A program made the translations under genes and the position numbers. A stretch of DNA of 64,000 nucleotides from Diadema setosum (lineage: Eukaryota; Echinodermata; Echinoidea; Diadematoida; Diadematidae), in assembly GCA_033980235.1 (NCBI GenBank), contig CM067075.1:6330668-6394667 (forward strand), read 5' to 3'. The notes beneath the pieces were generated by a model. That model saw only the letters and a list, made by a program, of their open reading frames with translations. It was not told where the DNA came from and ran no database searches. This document shows, piece by piece, positions 25,221-37,200 of the stretch (the first letter of the stretch is position 1; every line of letters starts with the position of its first letter).

Positions 25221-28200
25221 TAGCCATGAAATGGAAGAAAATGAAAATCTTCCAGGTTGAAGAAAGTCATACCCACCATGTTCATCGCGTGCTGCCGGAA
25301 TCATGGAACTGGTGAACATCGCGCCAAGCATGGAGTTCGGATAGCGGGTGAGGGTGCTGCGACAAGTTCGGTACACGACACCGCCGACATTTAGCCCGAT
25401 GTATTCGCTGGGAGACTTAACGAGGTGTCGACCCTCCGAAGAAACTGTCTCACATTCCATTGTATCAGACTTTCATAGCATTACAGGAGAACGAAAACAG
25501 CAAAGAGAAACGTTTTTCTGAGCGTCCCCCTAGAGTTATTTCGTGATAAATACGGTTTTAGACGATTTTGACGGGAAGTACAGTCGATACGCTGATGGTG
25601 TATTGCCACAGCAGTCGAGGCAACAGCCGAAATTTCGCAACATCAGGAAGTACAACTGTACTCGAATAGGCGATTGCGAAATCCACGTTCAGCAATACAA
25701 TGGGGGTATGCACCTCGACTGTCGCCGTCGAAGAACCCGAGGCCGAAGTAATACATCTTCTGAAAAGTGACCTTCATTATTGTCTGAACCTCAGATAACG
25801 TCATTCTTGTTGTTGTTAATGGCTTTTTTTTTTCGAACAGATTTCGTATCTGTTTCGTCACAAAGTCTATTCAGGCTGACAAGATGTCGCGATAATGATG
25901 AAGGTACCTGACATTGCGTGTTGAATGAAATTACGACTCTCGCCTATATTCCAGCATGATGTATGCGACATAATTTAAGCGCGTGCAATGTCCCTAAAAA
26001 AAAAATCATGATTGCAGATAAGGGCCTACACTCGTCGCTGATTGCATATTGTACCTTCCATGCTATTTTCGTTAATGTAGACCAGTGAAGTTTTATTGTC
26101 TCCCTACACGAAGGCGTTCTAATGAAAATGCATTCATCACGCCTGAATGCCGATCCCTCATTGAATTGCGAAAACTGTGTTTCATTCAACTCAGTTTGTG
26201 TTCGACAGATTAATGTCAAATAACCAGGTCAGTGAAATTTTCAGAAAATCAGCCAATAAACAAATTGAGAAGTTTAAAAGATTTCAAATTCGATGCAACA
26301 AACCAGGGAAAGGAATTTCGGTTGTTATCGTTAATGCAAATGAAAATTGGATGAAGTGGGGGAAGTCTACAACTTTCATCCTTCCATCTGGCTTCAATCA
26401 TACAATTCTTCACTGACAATATCAAATTTCAAAAGAAGCCCAAATCCCCACTATCATAACTATTTGAATCAGATGATTCCAGTGAGTCAGTAATTAATCG
26501 GCGACGAACTTGGAAGGGCGAGTACTTATTGCGGTCACTACTTTCACGACGGAAATATTAATTTTTATAGTGATCTCTATATTAGCAAACCATTAAAAGA
26601 GTTGTGGAGGTAGTGTCATTATCACATCTTTTGCTGTAACTAATATCACCGTCTATTCAGACCATGCTATTTGTGCAAGTTTGATTTGTCATAACTTCCG
26701 AATTCATTGTTCGATCTGAATGAAACCTCAACTATATCTTTTGTTTTTACATCACTTTCTTCACTTTGTCTTTTTAAAAAAAAAAAAAATCGTCTGACGC
26801 ATGAAGGCTTGCCGTTTACAATTTTGTTAAAACGTATCTAAACCAAGCTTTGACGCAGTCAGTGGTATGCAGTGTGAAGCCAAGAGTTCGTAGCTCGCCC
26901 AACAGCCCGGTCTTCGCGACTTCAAATTTGTCATCATCGTCCATCCCATCAATTGTACAGAACTGCATCGCCTGGCTTCCCGCCTTGTATCTGTTCATGT
27001 AGAGTCCCAGCGACAGCACACTTTTCAACAACTTGAAATTTCCATACACTCTCCAAATCGTACTAGCCTCTTCTCGATGCACCCACAACTCGACAACCTT
27101 GGCGTAATAGCGATGGTCATTCGAAGGCGTGGAGGAGGTCGATGTCCTTTCAACTTCCTTAGCGAGTCGTTCGTGATGCTTGATATCAATTTCTTCGCAG
27201 AGGGTCTCGAGCTCGTAGAATTCGGCGTCCTTCCGTAGGAGCTTGAACTCCGTGAAGTCATCGGGGAGGCACAAGGATCCCCGTCGGAGGTAATTCAGGA
27301 CGTGACGGAACATGCGACCGTCGCCATCGATCACAAAATTACCTACAGGAGAGAAAATGGACATATTTAGGTATTGTAACTCTGTGTAGCAACGTTAACA
27401 GTGATGGTAATGCAGTAATTATTATACTCGGCACCTTCTTCTCTTGTTACTACTTCTGATTTTGACTCAGCGGTATTAATATTTTCATCCCTACCACTTT
27501 GTCTTTGTTGACATCCACAATTACCACCACTGTCTTTTCGTCACAAAGTAGTTTTCGATTACGTCTTTTAAGGAAATTTCGCTCAAATAAATTTGTGAGT
27601 TCATAGAATTTCCATTTGTAATGACTATAACTCATTCCCTCGACTTGCCACTGACTTAACACGTTGCCAAAAACAATCACCAGCATGTCTATAGTACCAC
27701 TACCACGACTACTACCATGGACCTGTGACCTGTAGGTCCATATGCTGCTACTACTTTCTATACCGCAGCTGCGACTAGTGCTGCTACATGTACTATATAC
27801 TTGTGTTGTCCCTTCTGCTCTCATCACTGCTTCTAAACAAATAACCGACAGATAAAAAGACTTCTTCAACAAGGGGAGTAATTGAAGAGGTTAAATCTAA
27901 ACGCCGGTTAATTCTACTGCGGAATACTTTCAGGACTATACTCACCGTGCTGATCTTGTGTTTGTGAAGCGGAAGGTCCCTGGCAGGTGAACATGGCCGC
28001 TAACCTGCTCTGGGGATAGCGAGTCAATGTGCTCCGACAGGTTTTGTACAACACACCGTCCACATTCAACTCGATAAAATCACTCTTCCTTCCCGCAGGT
28101 GTCGAAACGTTTTCTGCGGATGTTATTTCCATGTCCATGCCTCTATTCAGCGATATTTGCGTTGTTTATTCGCTTGTTTGTTATAGCTTGTTTGTTTGTG

Positions 28201-31200
28201 AGACAATACCGTCGTGCAGGTGAATCCATGTAATTGTCTGTTGGTTGACTCCGTGTACATGACACTGCCTGAAGTGACATGAAAGAGTTCGATCTGACCA
28301 CGTGATCTGCGCGGTGTCGTAACATGCTGTGGGGAAACGACAGTGGATTGAGCAACCAACTCGTTGTGCCTATATTCCTGGTATTAATGTGGTTTGGTGG
28401 TTGACATTTTCGACTCTGCAGTCTTGAACAATACACTGCATCAATTCTATCTCTACTTTTGAACACCTGATTAACATTCCTAAGGACAACCATATCAAAA
28501 CTCTATGGGCAGTAGAGCAAGCAGGTTGCCATCATACGGGTAGTGGCAGAATTTGTTAAGTTTTGGTTAAATCTGTGTGCCATTATCGCTAGATATTGAG
28601 AATACATCTATTCATCATGCCACTGAAAGGTAATGATAGGAAAAATACACGTACAGCTGTATAAAGATAACTCATCATAATATTTTCAACTTTCTAGCAT
28701 ACTGAAAGAGCACTTGACTTGTACCTCTTTTAACCCTAAAAGGGCGGGCGGGGGTTGAATCAACCCCCTCGACATTTTCCACGACCATTCTGCCACGCGA
28801 AATTTTTTGACCGCTAGCTGACTTTTTACTTTTAAGTCTCACACATCTTATGGCACCATTTTCGCGAAAATCGGACATACCATTACGACGCTGCACGACC
28901 TTTTATACATGCTTGTCAGACCGAAAATTGCTCAAAAACGTGATTTTGTGTACAAAGTCTATGCAAATAGAGTTTTCTCACCTTATTCAAAAAGATATGA
29001 TTGTTTTCACTTTCAATGGCTGAAATCAATTAATTTTATCATAATTATGCTTAGAATAGGTTCTGTAATACATTTTGTGGAAAAACCGAAAAAACAAAAG
29101 GTCGAAAAACAAGGAAATACATAAGAAATTCATAAAACAATAGAATACATAAGAAATCAACGTTGAAATCAGTTTTTTTTTTCAAGTGCATTGTTAGGAA
29201 TGGTACAACGAACAATGTCACCAAAAATTAGGATGCCATTAGCTTTATTTTCTGATTAAGAGCAAAATTTATGATTTTACGCATATTAATTGATACAAAA
29301 TATACAAAATGAAAAATTCAATTATTTCTTTGATAGTTTGGTAGATTACGCGAAAAGTAATGTATGTGCTAATTCTTAGGGCGATTGCGCGATTGACGGC
29401 CGAGATCCCGGAGGGGGGGAGGGGTTGAATCAACCCTCTCCCGGCCACAGAACAGGCCAAAATGCCCGGCCTGATTAGGGTTAAGGCAGGAAGAATAATG
29501 TCAGAAACAAGTCGAAATAATTTTTTGACGTAAAAAAAAAGACTGAATTGTATGGAAATCTCTTCTTCATACCGTTGCCGCACTGTGACATCTGATACTG
29601 ATTTAATCTGCTTATAAAGCGATGGTGGAATAAGGTTTTAACCATAACTGTAAATATTCATAACATTTGACGGAAATCCTCTGCATTCACTGAAGATTAC
29701 AACTACTTTTTTCTGCATTCAATGAACCCACATATGTGAAATTGAGCTCAAATTCCCTTAAAGGTATCGTACAATTTTGGTTGAGACCTAATTTCAGGTT
29801 TGTAACATTTTTTTTTTTCAATTCAATTCAATTCAATTCAAACAGGTTTCTAACATGTTTGTGAGATAATAAGAAACCTCTTATGAAATATGAAAGAGCA
29901 TGTAATTCTATGAGGAATTCAACGTTTATTTGATGAAAATTGGTTTTGAAATGGCCGAGATATCCAAAAAAGAACGATTCTAATAAAGTGTGGGACCCAC
30001 ACTTTATTACGATCGCTTTGTTTTACTTTGTTTTTAGATGTTTCAGTCATTCCAAACCCGATTTTCATCAAATAAACTTTGAATTCCTCTTAAAATGGTA
30101 TGCTCTGTACTATATCATAAGTGTTATCTTGGTATCTCGCAAAAAGATAAAAGCCCAATTCTCATCTCCACCAATACTGTACCATCCCTTTAAACCCTGT
30201 GTGCGCTTTGGGTGCAAAATGGAACAGAAATCTCCGTTGTGCACACTGTCCCAAGTCAATGGAACAGAACGGTAAGGGGTAAGGATGAGTGGGGCCGGAG
30301 CAAACCAAAGAAATTTTCTGACCTTGTCACTCATCCTTTCTTCCTATCGATTACTGGCCTACAGGTGTAAGACCATGGGGTACATTGTAAGGAGAATTCC
30401 ACAAAATGTCAATTTTCATGACAAGCACACATTTCTTCTACGTGTTCCTGGCATACATTTAGTGAGGGTATTAATATTTCCCCTGCCTCCTGAAAGAGAG
30501 AAGGCAAGTGCACTGTCATTATTCTTTAAAGATTGAAATAAGATATGTCGAATTCTCTTCGTATTTTCTTTATTATCGTTGTCCAGCAACTGTGGCATCA
30601 CGAATAACATCTGCTGGTGTAGTGTTCTTATCCAGCGAGGTGGTATCGAAACTTTAAAAATTCATCATGTTCATAATCTCCAAGCGGATTGTCTCAATAT
30701 TTCTCAAACTTCATTGACGTCGTCTACTGATGTTTGACTCCTCTCAATCAGGTGTAAGACCATGGGGTACGCAAACGACCTCCCGAGGACCAGTGTCATT
30801 ATTTGCTTCACGGAGGAGTCGTGGTCGACGCTGCTCCGCACGGTGCACAGTGTGATCAATCGATCGCCTCCCGAGCTCATCGCCGAAGTGCTCCTCGTCG
30901 ACGATTTCAGCCAACGAGGTGATTTATTAATAATTTTGTCTCTCTGTCGACTCTTCCTCTCATGCACGATTTAGAATTTCCCCCTCAGTATCACGCCATT
31001 TGGGCTTTTGTAGGTACAAGCCTTGATTTAACCACAAAGAAAATGATGATTGTTCATCACCCCTCTATCAATATGTCACTCTCCTCTAAACAGAAGCAAA
31101 ATACAAATGAACAAATAAAGCAAAAGAAACAATGTGTAGCACACCACACACACACACACATACTTCTCTAGTTATGGATCGTGAGACGCGGAATTATGGA

Positions 31201-34200
31201 ATTTTATACATTGACGTACATCTACAAAGGCGCATAACTGAAAAAAGTGTCTACTCTAATCAAACCTTTTAAGTTTATTTATTTGAGGTCCAGTAAAATC
31301 TGCGGATGGTTTGAATTCGACGGCAGAAGAACAGCAAGTAAGTAAACATATTACACAGTACAGAGTTGTACGTTGAAAGAGGTCGCTATACCACTGGCCA
31401 CTGTCGTTATTACATCAATTGATCAGAAATCGTTTTTGGCCATAAAAGGGGCCGCTTCTTAATTTAATAAAAAGAAACAAGAAATAACCACATCATTTAC
31501 ATTATGTGCAGTATGACTACAGGTGGTAATCTGGTAAGCATGGAGATAATCTGGATGATCCGTTCCACAAACCATTCTTTTCACCCTCCCCCTTCCTCCC
31601 CAGATTACCTGAAGGCGCCCCTAGACGAATACATGAAGCGCTTCCCTAAGGTTAGGATCATTCGCCTACCGAAGAGGGAAGGGCTGATCCGGGCCCGTCT
31701 CATCGGGGCCGACATCGCCCGGGGGCCCGTCCTCACCTTCCTCGACTCGCACGTCGAGTGCAACGTCGGTTGGCTGGAACCCCTGCTACAGCGTATCCAT
31801 GACAACAGCTCCAATGTCGTCTGCCCGTCCATTGATTCCATCGACGCTCGCACATTCCAGTAAGTCAAGCCAGTCACTTTCAAATTTCAGTTCAGTTACA
31901 GTTTAGTTAAATGAAAATGTATTTCCCGTAAACAATAGTGTTATACATAAGTACATGATACAATGCGATCAATCTGAACAGTGCTGGAGGGCACGTTTTT
32001 AGAAGTACAGTGTGCCCTTAACATAATTGTATATTATGATATGCGGTAATTAATACGAAATTATGATAGATTCATTTCATTCACTTAATGATGGTCAAGA
32101 TACAAGAAAAAAATAGGGACTACGATAGAGATAGAGACAAAGACAAAGACAAAAACAAAAACAACGACAAAGACAAAGATAGACATGGACATAGATGTAG
32201 ACATTGATATTGGCGGGGACGTAAAGAGCATGGACTTGCATAACAATAGGTAAATGGGACATAACAGACGCGTATAACAGTTGTTTCGATGAAGCGTTAC
32301 TGTAGATTAAAAATGCCAGAATAATCACTAGGGGAAAAAAGCTTGATAAAAGAAATGTTTGTTTTTTAATGCAGAGAAACATTATCACACATCTTCACTG
32401 TACAAGAAATAAGTACTAAAAGCATACGTACGGTATTGGTGTGTCGTGCACTTCACTGAATTCAACTACTAAATTATCGACCCAAACCATTACCATATTG
32501 TGATATGTTTGTGTACAAACCACTGTAAGCATGGTAAGAATCACGTGATCGCTCCTGTATACCTGACTTTGAATCATGGCGAATTAGGCGAGGACTATAT
32601 TTACGTAAAGACGGCCAGATAATTTCAGCACACATCAAAGAAATCAGCTGATGATTTTACCACCTGACAAATTTTGAGGGCATTTCGTTTGGACGAGAAT
32701 GCCAAGGATGGGGTACTATTCATTAGCGCCCAATATCTCCGTACCTCTTCACAGTTTCCGTTAACCTGTTCTTGTACTTGACAGCAAATGCATGGCTAGG
32801 GGAAATTTTTATTTATCGAATTTTTCGTCCTATCGTCTCCGTCTGTCATGTATATGGTAACGCAGAATAAATGAATAAACAAAATAAAAACACCCTGCCT
32901 CACTCCACACTCCTTCTTTGTCCAATAAAGCCAGCGATCTGTCTTCATGCTGCCCCGAAGGGAAAGCGCTGATAGCTGCATATCGATATCTTTTGAGACA
33001 TGAATCGATAATCATGACATGCTTGGCAGGCAATTATTTACCTCGTCGACAACTCGCCAGATTCATGTCAGCGCGCGAAAACCTTTTCATCTCCTTCCTT
33101 TTTGCGGTGCAAGGAAATTATGACGATAATGCTGAAATGAAATGAAATGAAATGAAATGAAATGAAAGTGTAGTGTAGTGTAGTGTAGTGTAGTGTAATG
33201 TAATGTAGTGTAGTGTAGTGTAGTGTAGTGTAGTGTAGTGTAGTGTAGTGTAGTGTAGAAGCGCATGATCATTATTCTGGAAAGGAGGACGGTGGAGGAA
33301 TTCAACAAGATGCAATATGAATATCAGACGGACAGTTTACTTAAAAATCTGTAAGGACATTTCCTTTATACATTCGACAAAGACTTGAATTTGTATATTA
33401 GATTTGTAGTTAGATCACTTTTGAGGTTTAGAGATGTGCAGGTGTATCAAGATGAGGCGTTGCCGTCGTAGATAATTGGCCTACTGTCGGAGTGTAAAAT
33501 TCTACTCCTGTTGTACGTAATCGAGACATTTCTACAAAGTATAATTACAGGGAAGTTTCTTGAAGACACAGCAGTGCCATTGTACTTATCGAGTGAATGG
33601 TAGAATATGGTAGAATGGTGAATGGTAGGTTATCTTTGTAACATATGTTGTGAATTTTACTCCATTTTTGTCATGGTTCGTGCAGGTACACCAGTTCAGG
33701 CCAGGGTCTCATAGGCGCCTTTAACTGGGAGATGAAATTCACGTGGAATCCTGTCCCGGACTACGAATTAAGGAGAAGGAAAGACACCACGTGGCCCATC
33801 AGGTAAGGATAAAAAATGAACAAATTCACAGGAGGCAAACCGTCTCGTTCGACGTACAATGAGGGCAAAAGTTGAAACAAAGTAACAAGGAATCTATGTC
33901 TCGAATAATTTGACATGTTACATGAACACGCAATTCGACTAAATGAAATCAAGTTTAGATATACAGTATTTTCGATTGTTTCAATAGCAATAATGTTTAG
34001 AAAATCGTTATATTGATAATCATGATAATGATGGTGATAACGATGATTATGATGATGATAATCATAATAATGATCAAGATAATCAGCATCCACTGAGTGG
34101 ATGACTACAGCTTTGGAACCCTATACGGAGCCTTCAAAATTTATACCTATAAGGTGAAACATCATTTTGTTTTTTCTTGTCTAGATTACTGAATTGAGAA

Positions 34201-37200
34201 TAGCGACTGACTACCAACGTATGCATGTTAGCACTGATTACTGCTAAAGATGAATTGCATGTTCAATTCAATTCAATTTCAATTCAAACTTTATTTCATT
34301 TTTCGAAAAGAACATAAACATTTCACTTTCTTTGGTAACAGAGAATAAGGTTACATATAATCAAAACAGAGTAAATTGAGAAACCTTGGGGTAACAAATA
34401 ATGTTGTAATGAAAATTGACTGAAGTGATATAGACGATATAACATTACACAAAATATCGAAAAATGGAGGGACCCACTAAAAAGGCAATGCTTGTAGAAT
34501 GTGGGCCCCTCAGGTACAGAATGTCACTAGAAAATGAACTGATGCAAAAAGGGGAAAATTGGGAATAAAGTCAGATAAAAAAGTCTGGAAGCCCAATAAG
34601 AAGACAAAGTAACAGACAGACACACATACACAGTCGAATGGACATTAAACGAGACTGGGACGATAAAACTTATGAAGGGGGACTTAAATACAAGACAGAA
34701 CGAGACAAGACTGTCATAATAGGAAGACAATACAAGGGACAGAAAGGCAAAACAGATCCAGACGGACAAAAAACGGACAGAAATGACAAAGCAGAGGGGG
34801 AGAACATGGATACTGGGACGATTTCCGAACTTTTTTGTTTTGTTTTATTTTAACTATTTTTATTAGTTTTTTTTTTAAATAAAGATACTTTATGTGAATG
34901 TATAAAACGCTCATCCCTTTTCAGATCTCCAGCAATGGCGGGAGGACTGTTCTCCATTGACAAGGCTTTCTTCTACAAACTGGGCACCTACGACCCGGGC
35001 TTTGACATCTGGGGAGCGGAGAATCTCGAATTATCCTTTAAGGTGAGAACGAAATATTGTAAGAAGGTATACTGCTCGCTAACTTTTAAAGGGAAATGAG
35101 TCCTTCACTTTCTCTTCCTTCTGCGCCTAGAGCACTCTGCAGAGTGGATTTGGCGCTATATAAATCATATCAATTATTATTATTATCAATTATAAACGTG
35201 GATTGAGTGAATGCGGAAATATTGGTAGGACGCATCAATGAAGTTTTAGGAATATCGAGACTACCCGTTTTAATGTATGTATTCATAAAGTTTTGTTTCG
35301 CTGGATGAGAAGACTTCAACAAGTCAGGATATTACAGTTGGACAACGATGCAAAGAAAATATAACAATTGTAAGGAGAATTCCACAAAATGTCAATTTTC
35401 ATGACAAGCACACATTTCTTCTACGTGTTCCTGGCATACATTATAGTGAGGGTATTATCATTTCCCCTGCCTCCTGAAAGAGAGAAGACAAGAGCTCTGC
35501 CATTATTCTTTAAAAATTGAAAAAAGATATGTCGAATTCTCTTCGTATTTTCTTTATTATCGTTGTCCAGCAACTGTGGCATGACGAATAACATCTGCTG
35601 GTGTAGTGTTCTTATCCAGCGAGGTGGTATCGAAACTTTAAAAATTTATCATGTTCATAATCTCCGAGCGGATTGTCTCAATATTTCTCAAACTTCATTG
35701 ATGTCGTCTACTGATGTCTTTGAATTCTCTCAATCCAAATTTATATCTTGGTTTCATTATACTTTAAAAGGTTTATCCTTGTTTCCATAGAACATGAAAG
35801 GTCAGCTGTAGAGTCAGTACTCCGTAGTGTAAATCCATGCTATGATCATGGAGCTATCCGTTGTAGCTCCATGGTACGATAGATCATTCTGTTCGAAACG
35901 AACACGTCGTCAGGTTTCCACGATGATTTCGTGTTTGTATACTCTACAGAGACGCCAAACGCAGGTTATGTGGCGTAAGTAATTTGATAATGCATTTATA
36001 CGTACATCCCCATGCAGTTTTTATGTGCAGAATTCAATGCTGCGCTGACTGTTGTGTTCGGTTGTCATGGTTACCACGAACAGGGAACAGTCGTGTCGCA
36101 TTCACGCTCGCTAAACTTCCAGGAAAATAGACTGAAAAGTTAATGCGGATTCATGCTTCTGCTCATGTTGGGTATTATTTTGTACAACATTTGAAGGCAG
36201 TTGCAAGATGCTGTGTAGTCTGAATGTAATATCCTGTTTACAGCTCGATGGAAGTACATGTTCGTACATGTATATGAAAAATATATACAGTATATATAAT
36301 ATATGAAAAATATGAAAATAGCCCGCCGAAATCGATCTGTCTGTTTGGCGTACTCGATGAGAGCAGATCCAGCCTTCGCGGTACAGGGAAGCTACAGACT
36401 GCAAACTTTGCTTCTAATGGGACTTCTTCTTTCGAATGTGAAATAGTTGCTCATGTCTGTTTCGTCGACAAGTGAGGCGTGTATCATGACTGTATACGAT
36501 GTACGCCAATAGCCTTGATCTCCCTGTTGGAAAGAACACAGTGTCCAACAGTGTGAAACACAATGTGAAACGAAACACAGTGTGAAACACCGTGTGAAAT
36601 CTCTTCACACTGTCAAAATTGCAAGATTTAACATTGTCAACACAGTGGGAATCATCAATACACAGTGTGAATCATCAATTCTCAGTGTGAAATAAAACAT
36701 TACACAGTGAACACTTTGTGAAATACCACACCACAGCGTGAAATCACCTTCACACTGTTAAATTCGAGCGTTTTCACATGGTTGACTATGTGAACACAAT
36801 ATTAACACACTGTGGAATACTGTTCTTTCTAGCAGTGCTTGGCAGTGTAAGCTGCCAAGTGTATGCGTTTTTTTCCTCTGAAGAAACAAAACTTGTCATG
36901 AAATTATACTAAGTATATAGCCCTTTAAAAGCAAAACAAAGCCTTGATTTTCTATTTTCCCTTTGCAAGTGAACCGATAGTCTGAACGTAGGTCCTAAAC
37001 TACGGTAGCAGTGTAGAAAAATGACTCGGAATGCTTAAGAGCTATCATCGCTAAAGGCCTATATAAATTCTCAAGATGAGGACATTTTCGCTTGTATAGG
37101 CCTACGTGCATGTAACTGCTTGATCGTGATCACAAACATGAGAAATAATAACAGGATGTCGCAAATCAACTCGAATTTTCTCAGCTGCGAGGAAAGATTC

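Larger units (their letters stand above)
23115..25276 (-). other. intron of KCTD nested gene 1
   Basis: A 2162-base intron with GT and AG ends on the minus strand. It contains the 211-bp tandem duplication and a SINE; no further coding segment is seen. Confidence 0.85.

Noticed and set aside
30285..30536. Alternative GALNT exon continuing past CKTMGY into the repeat
   Set aside because: The frame stays open by chance into family B sequence and lacks the catalytic domain; the complete exon at 30752 fits the protein and phases.
33087..33315. Thr/Leu/His-repeat frames
   Set aside because: Pentanucleotide repeat translation.
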